Assembly: GCF_000719515.1 (NCBI RefSeq)
Contig: NZ_JOGR01000006.1
Location: 1 to 64,000 of the forward strand
Direction of reading: 5' to 3'
Length of the DNA stretch: 64,000 nt
Source of the DNA: Glycomyces sp. NRRL B-16210
GTDB taxonomy: Bacteria > Actinomycetota > Actinomycetes > Mycobacteriales > Micromonosporaceae
In this document: in pieces, positions 25,722 through 33,902 of the stretch
How positions within the stretch are numbered: position 1 is the stretch's first letter
Layout: each line of letters opens with the position of its first letter
The notes under the pieces: generated by a model
What the model saw: the letters and a program-made list of their open reading frames with translations, nothing else
Told to the model about the DNA's origin: nothing
Database searches by the model: none
Made by a program: the position numbers and the translations under genes

Positions 25722-27845
25722 ATGACCGACCGCTCTGACAACGGCCAGCACACTTCGACGATCACGTCCACGATCACCGTCGGCGACCAGCGCTCACTGA
25801 TGGCGCTGCTCGGCCAAGCCGACGAGAACCTGCGCTACATCGAACGCCGCAATCCCGGCGTCGACCTCCACGTGCGCGGGGACACCATCACCCTCACCGG
25901 ACTCAACGGCGCGCTGCACGCCGCCGAACGACTCGTGAAGGAGCTGCTCGCCTTGATCGAGAACGGCGAGAACGTCGACCCCGACATCATCCGGCGCACC
26001 GAGAACATGCTCAAGGCCGCTCCCGGCGAGCGACCCGTGGACGTGCTCACGCAGGACATCATCTCCAAGCGAGGCAAGGCCATCCGGCCCAAGACCCTCG
26101 GTCAGAAGCGCTACGTCGAGGCCATCGACGAGAACACCATCGTCTTCGGGATCGGCCCCGCCGGCACCGGCAAGACCTACCTCGCCATGGCCAAGGCCGT
26201 GCAGGCGCTCCAGGCCAAGGAGATCACCCGGATCATCCTCACCCGCCCCGCCGTCGAGGCCGGCGAGAAGCTCGGCTTCCTCCCCGGCACGCTGTTCGAG
26301 AAGATCGACCCCTACCTGCGCCCGCTCTACGACGCGCTGCACGACATGATCGACCCCGGCTCCATCCCCAAGCTCATGGAGTCCGGCACCATCGAAGTCG
26401 CCCCCCTGGCCTTCATGCGCGGCCGGGCGCACCCGGTGTCCACCAATGTCCTGACACCCGACGGCTGGCGTGAGATCGGGGACCTGGAGGTCGGGGACCT
26501 GGTGGTCGGATCGAACGGTGAACCGACTCCAGTCCTCGGTGTCTTCCCACAGGGGAAGAAGGAGATCTTCCGGGTAACGACACAGGACGACGCGTTCGTG
26601 CATGCCACGGCCGAACACCTGTGGGCGGTCAAGACCGCTTCCGACAAGCGCCGCGGCAAGCCCTATCGGATCCTCGAAACCCAGGAGATGATCGACGACC
26701 TCCGCGTCTTCCACCAGCGGAAATACGAGCTTCCGCTCATCTCCAAGCCGGTGGAGTTTCCCGAGCGAGACCTCTCGATGGACCCGTACGCGCTCGGACT
26801 GCTGCTCGGCGACGGATGCCTCACCGGTACCACCACGCCGTCGTTCAGCACGGCGGACCCTGAGCTCGCCACGGCTCTCGAAGACGCGCTTCCCGGCATC
26901 GAACTGCGCCACACGTCCGGCCCCGATTACGTGCTCAACCGTGTCAAGTCTCTGGGTGACACGGTGACCATCACCAACCCTGTGACGGCGATCCTCCGTG
27001 AACTCGAACTGATCGGCGCGAAGTCGCACAACAAATTCATCCCAGAGGACTACCGCTTCAACACGCCTGAAGCGCGCCTAGCACTGCTCCAAGGACTGCT
27101 TGACTCGGACGGCGGCCCGGTCGCACAAAAAGACCGCACCTGCCGAATCCAATACACCACGACCTCGATCATCCTCCACGACCACGTGATCGAGCTCGTG
27201 CAATCGCTCGGCGGCATCGCCTACAGCCGCAGGCGTCCCGCAGAAGGCCGGAAACCGGGTCTGGCGAAAGGCCGGGAAGTCCACTACCGCCAGGACGCCC
27301 ATGTCATCGACATCAGGCTCCCCGAAGGCATCGAGCCCTTCCGACTCAAGCGGAAGGCGGACAAGTACCGCGAGTCCGGAGGCGGAGGCCGCCCCATGCG
27401 GTACATCGACTCCATCGAGCACGCCGGTGAAGAGGAAGCGGTCTGCATCCAAGTCGCAGCCGCAGACTCGCTGTACGTCACCGAGGACTACCTGGTCACG
27501 CACAACACGCTGAATGATGCGTTCATCATTCTCGACGAGGCGCAGAACACCACGCCCGAGCAGATGAAGATGTTCCTGACCCGGCTCGGCTTCGGCTCCA
27601 AGATCGTCGTCACCGGCGACATCACCCAGGTCGACCTCCCGAACCACGCCACCTCGGGCCTGCGCATCATCCGCGACATCCTCGAAGACCTGGACGACGT
27701 GCACTTCGCCTCCCTCTCGGCCGATGATGTGGTCCGCCACCAGTTGGTCAGCGATATCGTGAACGCCTACGAGAAGTGGGACGCCAAACGGGGCGACCCG
27801 AAGAAGGGGCAACGAGGAAACCGTGGGCATCGAGATCATCAATGA
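25722..27845 (+). CDS. phoH: PhoH-like ATPase interrupted by an in-frame intein
   Basis: The precursor has 707 residues; without the intein (residues 236-595) the extein is 347, normal for PhoH. The N-terminal part contains a KH-like region, then GPAGTGKT (145-152, Walker A) and LTRPAVEAGEKLGFLPG. The intein enters after FMRGR; the extein resumes TLNDAFIILDEAQNTT (Walker B) and ends with the sensor region VVTGDITQVDLPN. PhoH links to ribosome and RNA quality control and is coupled to ybeY, whose start overlaps its 3' end by 23 bp. Function should depend on protein splicing. Confidence 0.95.
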   Translation: MTDRSDNGQHTSTITSTITVGDQRSLMALLGQADENLRYIERRNPGVDLHVRGDTITLTGLNGALHAAERLVKELLALIENGENVDPDIIRRTENMLKAAPGERPVDVLTQDIISKRGKAIRPKTLGQKRYVEAIDENTIVFGIGPAGTGKTYLAMAKAVQALQAKEITRIILTRPAVEAGEKLGFLPGTLFEKIDPYLRPLYDALHDMIDPGSIPKLMESGTIEVAPLAFMRGRAHPVSTNVLTPDGWREIGDLEVGDLVVGSNGEPTPVLGVFPQGKKEIFRVTTQDDAFVHATAEHLWAVKTASDKRRGKPYRILETQEMIDDLRVFHQRKYELPLISKPVEFPERDLSMDPYALGLLLGDGCLTGTTTPSFSTADPELATALEDALPGIELRHTSGPDYVLNRVKSLGDTVTITNPVTAILRELELIGAKSHNKFIPEDYRFNTPEARLALLQGLLDSDGGPVAQKDRTCRIQYTTTSIILHDHVIELVQSLGGIAYSRRRPAEGRKPGLAKGREVHYRQDAHVIDIRLPEGIEPFRLKRKADKYRESGGGGRPMRYIDSIEHAGEEEAVCIQVAAADSLYVTEDYLVTHNTLNDAFIILDEAQNTTPEQMKMFLTRLGFGSKIVVTGDITQVDLPNHATSGLRIIRDILEDLDDVHFASLSADDVVRHQLVSDIVNAYEKWDAKRGDPKKGQRGNRGHRDHQ
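26427..27506 (+). mobile_element. Class 3 intein with LAGLIDADG homing endonuclease (in PhoH)
   Basis: 360 residues from Ala1 (AHPVSTNVLTPDGWREIGDL) to the terminal His-Asn, with Thr as the +1 extein residue. Block B has T61...H64-L-W66, block F has C340, and block G has T358-H359-N360: exactly the Trp/Cys/Thr (B:12, F:4, G:5) set that defines class 3 inteins, which start splicing with the block F cysteine instead of residue 1. The central domain has two LAGLIDADG-like motifs, YALGLLLGDGC and LLQGLLDSDGG, so a homing endonuclease is probably intact. Confidence 0.92.
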
Positions 27846-28296
27846 GTCCGGGCGCGAGGTCGACGAGGCGGGCATCCGCGCCGTCTCCGACTTCGCCCTC
27901 CACGAGATGGGGGTCAACCCGCTCGCCGAACTCTCGATCCTCATCGTCGACGTCGAGCACATGACCGAGCTCAACCGCCGCTGGATGGGCGGCACCGGAC
28001 CCACCGACGTCCTCTCGTTCCCGATGGACGACGCCATGCCCGGCCGCCCCGACTCGGTCGAACCGGTCATGCCCGTCCTCGGCGACCTCGTCCTCTCCCC
28101 TGAAGTGGCCGAGGCCCAGGCCAAGGACGCCGGACACACCACCGCCGACGAACTGCACATGCTCTCCGTCCACGGCGTGCTCCACATCCTCGGCTACGAC
28201 CACGCCGAACCCGAGCAGGCCAAGGAGATGTTCGGCCTGCAGAACCGGCTGCTCGACTCCTGGCGCGCCCAGCGCGCCGCCGCAGCGGAGAGTTAG
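27823..28296 (+). CDS. ybeY: Endoribonuclease YbeY (rRNA maturation factor)
   Basis: 157 residues with the zinc motif HGVLHILGYDH (HxxxHxxxxxH) and the upstream signature TDVLSFPMDD. YbeY processes 16S rRNA 3' ends and takes part in ribosome quality control. GTG 27,823 lies inside the phoH 3' end (23-bp overlap), which implies coupled translation. Confidence 0.95.
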   Translation: MGIEIINESGREVDEAGIRAVSDFALHEMGVNPLAELSILIVDVEHMTELNRRWMGGTGPTDVLSFPMDDAMPGRPDSVEPVMPVLGDLVLSPEVAEAQAKDAGHTTADELHMLSVHGVLHILGYDHAEPEQAKEMFGLQNRLLDSWRAQRAAAAES

Positions 28297-28302
28297 GTAC
28301 CG

Positions 28303-29619
28303 ATGCTCCCGTATACGCTCCTGGCCACGGCTGTCGCACTGACCGCCGTGGCCGGGGCCGCCGCCATGGTCGACTCGGCCCTCATCGCCGTCTCGCCCGC
28401 CCGCGCCGCCGAACTCGCCGAGCAGCGCCGCCGCGGCGCCGAGTCGCTGGTGAAGATCACCGCCGACCTGCCGCGGCACCTCAACCTCCTCATCCTCCTG
28501 CGCCTCGCCTGCGAGGCCGCCGCCATCGCGATCGTCGCCGTCGTCGCCTTCGACACCTGGAACGACTCGTGGCTGGCCGTGGGCCTGTCCGCGGTGGTCA
28601 TGACCATCGTGTCCTTCGTCGCCATCGGCGTCGGCCCGCGCACGCTCGGACGCCAGCACGCCTACCCGATCGCGCTGGCCGTGGCCGGGCCCGTCGCGCT
28701 GCTCAGCAAGGCCCTCGGGCCGTTCGCGAAGCTGCTCATCCTCATCGGCAACGCCGTCACCCCCGGCCGCGGTTTCCGCGAGGGGCCGTTCGCGACCTCC
28801 GAGATCGAGATCCGCGAGATGGTCGACGCCGCCGAGGCCCAGGGCACCGTCGACCACGAGGAGCGCGACATGATCGCCTCCGTGTTCGCCCTGGGCGACA
28901 CCGTGGCCCGCGAGGTCATGGTGCCGCGCACCGCGATGGTGTGGCTCCCGGCCGACACCCTCGCCGACGAGGCGAAGCAGGTCGCGCTGCGCTCGGGCTT
29001 CTCCCGCATCCCCGTGGTGGGGGAGGATCTCGACGACGTGCGCGGCGTGGTCTACCTCAAGGACCTCGTGCGCCTCGAGGACGGCGCGAACCCGCCCGTC
29101 AGCGAGGTCATGCGGGCCGTCTCGTTCGTCCCCGACTCCAAACCCGTGGACGACCTGCTGCGGGACATGCAGACCGCGCGCATCCACATCGCCACGGTCG
29201 TCGACGAGTACGGCGGCACCGCCGGGCTCGTGACCATCGAGGACATCCTGGAGGAGATCGTCGGCGAGATCACCGACGAGTACGACAACGAGCTGCCGCC
29301 GGTCGCCTGGCTCGACGACCGCACCGCCCGGGTCACCGCCCGCCTCTCGGTGCAGGACCTCGCCGAGCTGTTCGACGTGGACCTGCCCGAACTCGACGTC
29401 GACACCGTCGCCGGATTGCTCGCCGCCGAGCTCGGCAAGGTCCCGCTCGCGGGCGACCGGGCGCGCCTGGCCGGACTCGAGCTGACCGCCGAAGGTACCG
29501 TTGGCCGCCGCAACCGCATCGAGACGGTGCGCGTCGCGCGCCTGCCCGAACCCGGGATCGACGCCGATGCCGCGAAGGCGTCCGGCGCGAACGACGAGAG
29601 GCACGAGATCAATGTCTGA
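28303..29619 (+). CDS. CorC/HlyC family transporter-associated protein (CNNM domain, CBS pair)
   Basis: 438 residues: N-terminal membrane domain of the CNNM type (about 1-140), a cytoplasmic CBS-domain pair (about 205-325, EVMVPRTAMVWLPAD, DEYGGTAGLVTIEDILEEI) and a C-terminal CorC_HlyC domain. The family is associated with Mg2+ and cobalt transport. It starts 6 bp after ybeY and overlaps the next ATG by 8 bp, within the phoH-ybeY-corC-cdd-era operon. Confidence 0.93.
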   Translation: MLPYTLLATAVALTAVAGAAAMVDSALIAVSPARAAELAEQRRRGAESLVKITADLPRHLNLLILLRLACEAAAIAIVAVVAFDTWNDSWLAVGLSAVVMTIVSFVAIGVGPRTLGRQHAYPIALAVAGPVALLSKALGPFAKLLILIGNAVTPGRGFREGPFATSEIEIREMVDAAEAQGTVDHEERDMIASVFALGDTVAREVMVPRTAMVWLPADTLADEAKQVALRSGFSRIPVVGEDLDDVRGVVYLKDLVRLEDGANPPVSEVMRAVSFVPDSKPVDDLLRDMQTARIHIATVVDEYGGTAGLVTIEDILEEIVGEITDEYDNELPPVAWLDDRTARVTARLSVQDLAELFDVDLPELDVDTVAGLLAAELGKVPLAGDRARLAGLELTAEGTVGRRNRIETVRVARLPEPGIDADAAKASGANDERHEINV

Positions 29620-29965
29620 CCTGACCGCAGGCGACCTGACACTGGAAGACCTGGACGCCGAGGACGCGAAGCTCGCCACCCTCGCCCGAGGCGCCGCCGG
29701 ACGGGTCCATCAGACCACCGGCGCCGCCGTGCGCGACGGCATCGGCCGCACCTACGCCTCGGCGGCGGTCGACCTGCCCTCCCTCAAGCTCACCGCCCTC
29801 CAAGCCGCGGTCGCCCAGGCCTTCGCGGCGGGCGCCGACAAACTCGAAGCGGCGGTCGTCTTCGGCGCGAACGCCGACGCGGACGGCCTCCGGGCCGCTC
29901 AAGAGATCAGTGCCGACCTGGTCGCCTACACGGTGATCCGCAAAGAGGTGAACCGTCTTGCCTAG
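29612..29965 (+). CDS. Degenerate cytidine deaminase-like protein
   Basis: 117 residues with the overall shape of the actinobacterial cytidine deaminase-like gene between corC and era (GRTYASAAVDLPSLKLTALQ, VAQAFAAGADKLEAAVVFG). The zinc-binding HAE and PCxxC motifs are missing and there is no cysteine at all, so deaminase activity is unlikely. This loss is common at this locus in actinomycetes. Its role is unknown, possibly structural. era overlaps its 3' end by 8 bp. Confidence 0.75.
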   Translation: MSDLTAGDLTLEDLDAEDAKLATLARGAAGRVHQTTGAAVRDGIGRTYASAAVDLPSLKLTALQAAVAQAFAAGADKLEAAVVFGANADADGLRAAQEISADLVAYTVIRKEVNRLA

Positions 29966-30857
29966 CAATGACTTCCATGCAGGCTTCGCCTGCTTCGTAG
30001 GCCGCCCGAATGCGGGCAAGTCCACGCTGACCAACGCGATCATGGGCCAGAAGATCGCGATCACCTCGAAGCGGCCGCAGACGACCCGTCACGTGGTCCG
30101 AGCGATCCTGCACCGCCCCGACTCCCAGCTCATCCTCGTCGACACGCCGGGCCTGCACCGCCCGCGCACCCTGCTCGGCGAGCGCCTCAACGACCTCGTG
30201 CGCCAGACGTGGTCCGAAGTGGACGTCATCGGGCTGTGCCTGCCCGCCAACGAGAAGCCCGGCCCCGGCGACAAGTTCATCTCCAGCGAGATCAGCAAGC
30301 TCCACGCGAAGGTGGTCGCGGTCGTCACCAAGATCGACCTCGTCTCGAAGGACACGCTCGTCCGCCACCTCACCAACGTCGAGGCCCTCGCGGACTTCGC
30401 CGACATCGTGCCGGTCTCGGCCAAGACCGGCGAGAACCTGGAGACGCTCGTGGAGGTCCTCTCGGGCCACCTGCCCGAGTCGCCGCAGCTGTACCCGGAC
30501 GGGATGATCACCGAGGAGCCCGAGCGGGTCATGATGGCCGAGCTCATCCGCGAGGCCGCCCTCGAAGGCGTCCGCGACGAGCTGCCGCACTCCCTCGCCG
30601 TCGTCATCGAGGACATCGAGGACGAGGACTCCGACGGCGGCCCGCGCAAGAAGATCTGGGCCGAGATCTTCGTCGAGCGCGACAGCCAGAAGGGCATCGT
30701 CATCGGCAAGGGCGGCGAGCGGCTCAAGCGGGTGGGCACCAAGGCCCGCAAGGGCATCGCCCAGCTCATCGGGGGTCGCGTCTACCTCGACCTGCACGTG
30801 CGGGTCGCCAAGGACTGGCAGCGGGACCCCAAGCTGCTCGAACGCCTGGGCTTCTAG
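29958..30857 (+). CDS. era: GTPase Era, 16S rRNA-binding
   Basis: 299 residues: G1 GRPNAGKSTL, G2-region KRPQTTRH, G3 DTPGLH, G4 TKID, then a C-terminal KH domain with VIGKGGERLKRVGTKARKGI. Era binds the 3' end of 16S rRNA and assists 30S assembly, which fits with ybeY upstream. The start is TTG 29,958. The usual recO does not follow. Confidence 0.95.
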   Translation: MPSNDFHAGFACFVGRPNAGKSTLTNAIMGQKIAITSKRPQTTRHVVRAILHRPDSQLILVDTPGLHRPRTLLGERLNDLVRQTWSEVDVIGLCLPANEKPGPGDKFISSEISKLHAKVVAVVTKIDLVSKDTLVRHLTNVEALADFADIVPVSAKTGENLETLVEVLSGHLPESPQLYPDGMITEEPERVMMAELIREAALEGVRDELPHSLAVVIEDIEDEDSDGGPRKKIWAEIFVERDSQKGIVIGKGGERLKRVGTKARKGIAQLIGGRVYLDLHVRVAKDWQRDPKLLERLGF

Positions 30858-30863
30858 CCGGCC

Positions 30864-31322
30864 GTGTCCGAGGTCGCTGACGCCGACATCGTGGCGCGCA
30901 TGGCCGCGGCTCCGGCCGCGGCCTGGGAGCGCCTGTTCGCCCTCGCGGACGCGCTCACCGAGGCCGACTTCGACGTGCCCTGGGGCGGCGGCCAGAGGAC
31001 CCCGAGCGGCGCGATCACGATGCCGTTCCCGATGTACGGCGACACCGTCCAGGAGATCCGCAACCTGCTCGGCGAAGTCGCGGTCACGCCGTTCGACTGG
31101 CCGGCCTGGCTCAGTGCCCACCCTGAGGCGCTCAGCCCCGAGGCCATCGCCGCCGCCGGCCCGGCGACCGCGGCGCGGGCGGCCACGGCGGTCCTCCGCG
31201 GCGAGCGCTTCAGTGAGGGCACCATCGAGGCAGCCCTGCGAGACGGCGTCTTCACGGCGATCCTGGAGCGCCTCCGCCGCTGGTACACGGCCGAACACGG
31301 CCTCAGCGAACCGCGGCCGTGA
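30864..31322 (+). CDS. DUF6508-like protein, unknown function
   Basis: 152 residues, mostly helical, with an aromatic pattern (DVPWGGGQRTPSG, VTPFDWPAWL, GERFSEGTIEAALRDG) that I associate with the uncharacterised family DUF6508. GTG 30,864 is 7 bp after era. No catalytic motif. It is the last protein-coding gene before the tRNA and the accessory element. Confidence 0.6.
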   Translation: MSEVADADIVARMAAAPAAAWERLFALADALTEADFDVPWGGGQRTPSGAITMPFPMYGDTVQEIRNLLGEVAVTPFDWPAWLSAHPEALSPEAIAAAGPATAARAATAVLRGERFSEGTIEAALRDGVFTAILERLRRWYTAEHGLSEPRP

Positions 31323-31438
31323 CATGCGACGGCCGTGCGCACCGTATGCGCGAATAGGCGCGGGATTGCGCGGTGACCGCACTCACCGAGCCCCACTTTG
31401 CGGGTCCATTCCAGCATGATGTACAGTTATCTCAACGA

Positions 31439-31512
31439 CGCGGGATAGAGCAGCTCGGTAGCTCGCCAGGCTCATAACCTGGAGGTCGGTGGTTCAAATC
31501 CGCCTCCCGCTA
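31439..31512 (+). tRNA. tRNA-Met (anticodon CAU), initiator-like
   Basis: A full cloverleaf of 74 nt without encoded CCA: acceptor CGCGGGA/TCCCGCT with an unpaired first position (C1-T72), D arm AGAGCAGCTCGGTAGCTCG, anticodon arm CCAGG-CTCATAA-CCTGG, T arm GGTTCAAATCC. The 1-72 mismatch and D arm resemble initiator tRNA, but the anticodon stem has only two consecutive G-C pairs at its base rather than three. It marks the boundary with the accessory region and is a plausible attB site. Confidence 0.92.
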
Positions 31513-31529
31513 CAAAGAAAGTCCAGCTG

Positions 31530-31566
31530 AGAGCCGGTTTCCTTGAATAAGGGGACCGGCTCTTTT
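31530..31566 (+). terminator. Terminator downstream of tRNA-Met
   Basis: Stem AGAGCCGGT / ACCGGCTCT, extended inside by TTCCTT/AAGGGG pairing, followed by TTTT. It begins 18 nt after the tRNA. Confidence 0.8.
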
Positions 31567-31736
31567 GGTTCTCGCTTGTCGTTCGCTTGTTGTGACTCCC
31601 CAGGATGCCTCGGCATTCGCGAGTACGGAACTCTCTGTGAGCGTGACTTCGATCACTACTCTGATCGATCAGCGGGATCTGCCCGTTCAGTATGTCGGGG
31701 AGGTCTGAACTCAGGACATGAAGGACAATAGGGACT

Positions 31737-32501
31737 GTGCAGATCCTGACGCAACTGATACCGGGCCTACGAGAGCCTCGCAACTCGTTCATGGCAGGTC
31801 TTGTCTGGGTGGCCGCTGCTTGGGTGTTTGCAGTTTCTCAGACCTGGTCCGGCGAGCTCGCGGCATTTGGCGGGAAGGTCGCGGCCCTCAGCGATTGGGC
31901 GGGAATATTCGCCACGCTCGGCTCCATCGCAGTGGTGGCAGTGCTCGTCGGCATCGCCGCGCGAAGCATCAGTCACCCGCTAACCTGGATCATCCGTCGC
32001 GAGACGATCGTTCGCGAGCTTCGGGGCGAGGTCACCGCTCGCTGCGACCGGTCAAGCGTCTCTGATGCCGACCGTTCGAGAATTCTTCACGCCTACGAAG
32101 GGGACGCCCGAGCAGAGGCCACGCAGGTTGAAGTGACGCTCTTGCAAGAGGACGGTGTGCCGTACGAACGCCTCGACCGGCTCGGACATGAAGCTGATCT
32201 CAGGGCGGAACTCCTTCTGCCCCTACTGGTCCTTACCGTGGTGCTGACCTTCACTGTTACGTTGTGGAGCCTGCTTCTTCTAGTGATTGTCGCTGGAGTC
32301 GCCTGGCAGACGTGGACTCGTGCTCAAGTCTGGGCAAGAGCTGTGGCGGGCCGCTCCGAGCTGATTCCTGCGATCAACGCTGCACTCTCCACTGTCGGCA
32401 ACCTAGCGGGGCCTAACCGGAAACTCTCAGATGACGGGCGCTCCGTCTACTCCGGCCAGCGCCTGGTGGTCGATCCACCGGCGCTTGTAAGTGAGAACTG
32501 A
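31737..32501 (+). CDS. Membrane protein, unknown function
   Basis: 254 residues with two N-terminal hydrophobic helices (about 18-34 and 55-75), a charged soluble region with acidic and basic clusters, and a helical pair near 160-190 (LLPLLVLTVVLTFTVTLWSLL). No recognised family. GTG 31,737 follows AGGACAATAGGG. It is the first gene of the accessory region and has lower GC than the core genes. Confidence 0.65.
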   Translation: MQILTQLIPGLREPRNSFMAGLVWVAAAWVFAVSQTWSGELAAFGGKVAALSDWAGIFATLGSIAVVAVLVGIAARSISHPLTWIIRRETIVRELRGEVTARCDRSSVSDADRSRILHAYEGDARAEATQVEVTLLQEDGVPYERLDRLGHEADLRAELLLPLLVLTVVLTFTVTLWSLLLLVIVAGVAWQTWTRAQVWARAVAGRSELIPAINAALSTVGNLAGPNRKLSDDGRSVYSGQRLVVDPPALVSEN

Positions 32502-32776
32502 CGTTGAAGTGGAGATCGAAGCACGCGAAGGAAGAAGAAGCGGGATGTAGCATCCCGGCCGTAAAGTAGGAACGATACGGGCGGATCTCGGCGCAAGCCC
32601 TTGGCGAAAGTCAGTCTTATGCTGCGTATGGTGAGCCACGCTCTTTGCCGTAAAGTGCGGCGTCGTGATCCGGCGTTCGGAGGCAGGGCGTGCCGTAAGG
32701 ACGGCTGGCAGGCTGCTATTGAGTCACGTAATCTTCTGCGAAGACCTGTCCTGTTGCATCACTTACGAACTGATTA

Positions 32777-33700
32777 TCAAGCGTCGGAAAGTTCAAGGGC
32801 TCCCGGTGAAAGGCGTTCGACATGAAGCATGACAAGCGTCCCATCGGCATCGCATCGTTCGTGTGGTGGCACCTTGCAGGAGGGGCATTGGCGGTGTCTC
32901 CACGTTTGGTCGGATTCGAGGTACCACCGTGGAAGATCGGTCGTGCCCCAGGATTCGATGTAGGCGATGTTCTTGATGATGGTGTGGACGTTTGGGACCA
33001 GGAGTCCGTGGATTCCGTCGCGAGGACGTATCAGGTAGCGGTGATCGTCGGTGCGATCCCAGGTCGTGATGCTGCAACTGAGTTCGTCTCCCTTCCAGTG
33101 CTCTAGCTTCTGGAACGGGTACGCGAGCGGCTCCCAGTCGTTCGGTTCGGCGGTGAAACTCCACCCCCGACGGGTGCCGATTACCTCGGCGAGTTGCTCG
33201 AAATCGGGAGGCAGCGGTCGATACCACTCTTCTCCTGCTCCGAAGCCCGTCCGGGGAAGCCTCGCGGGCCAGCGCCAGGATTCGATCTCAGGCAGTCGTG
33301 AATCAAGGTCGAACGGCGAGGGCAGGTAGATCGCGGTGACGACTCCTGTGGTTCGGAGCAGGGGGTTGTCCGTGCCGGTGATCAAGCTGGCCTCTTCGGC
33401 TTCGCCTTCGCAATCTTCTTCGTCGAAGATGAACTTCACCGAGGGAGGGAAGAGCACACCGCAGGCGGCTGAGAATGTGGTGCCGAGCAGACGGCAGGAC
33501 GGCGGAGGAACTGCCGTACCCTCGACACGAGGGATTGAGGGGCTGTAGGTCCAAAGGTCCGAAGTTGGATGCTTCTCCCAGCCGGTCCGGGCATCGAGGC
33601 TCCCTTGAATCAAAGCGCTCCAACGTGTTGATTTGGAGGAGTCATCACTGGTTCCAGGATGCGGACCAACCAGTTTTTCGTCGACGCAGTAGTGCTTCAT
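32777..33700 (-). CDS. Hypothetical protein with C-terminal cysteine cluster
   Basis: 307 residues from ATG 33,700 (GGAG 5 nt upstream); a longer form from 33,748 is possible. Tryptophan-rich middle region (ESWRWPARLP, RRGWSFTAEPNDWEP) and a C-terminal CPSCKVPPHERCDADG that could bind zinc. No family recognised. It is divergent from the GHKL-nuclease gene across about 200 bp, so the two may be co-regulated. The 275 bp downstream (32,502-32,776) hold no gene, only three GCCGTAA motifs at irregular spacing. Confidence 0.6.
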   Translation of the reverse strand: MKHYCVDEKLVGPHPGTSDDSSKSTRWSALIQGSLDARTGWEKHPTSDLWTYSPSIPRVEGTAVPPPSCRLLGTTFSAACGVLFPPSVKFIFDEEDCEGEAEEASLITGTDNPLLRTTGVVTAIYLPSPFDLDSRLPEIESWRWPARLPRTGFGAGEEWYRPLPPDFEQLAEVIGTRRGWSFTAEPNDWEPLAYPFQKLEHWKGDELSCSITTWDRTDDHRYLIRPRDGIHGLLVPNVHTIIKNIAYIESWGTTDLPRWYLESDQTWRHRQCPSCKVPPHERCDADGTLVMLHVERLSPGALELSDA

Positions 33701-33902
33701 GGATCTCCAGTTCGGTATCACGGTGCTTCTCACCCAGGTCCACATCATGATCCCGCCCGAAGTCCGCTGAACTTGGCAACCACTCCGACTCCTTCGAAAT
33801 AATCGACGGACTGCCGTGATACCCTTCGAGCTCCTTTCTCATTTGCGTGATAAAGCTGTTCGGGGCATTGCGTGCGATTGCCTGGAGTGGAACACTGGAG
33901 CG

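Noticed and set aside
31472..31792. Minus-strand frame ending in GGGFEPPTSRL
   Set aside because: This ending is the antisense reading of a tRNA T arm and acceptor and is a well-known false gene call.
32560..32700. Three GCCGTAA motifs as replication iterons
   Set aside because: Spacing is irregular (about 87 and 43 bp), the copies are short, and no replication initiator gene is near.
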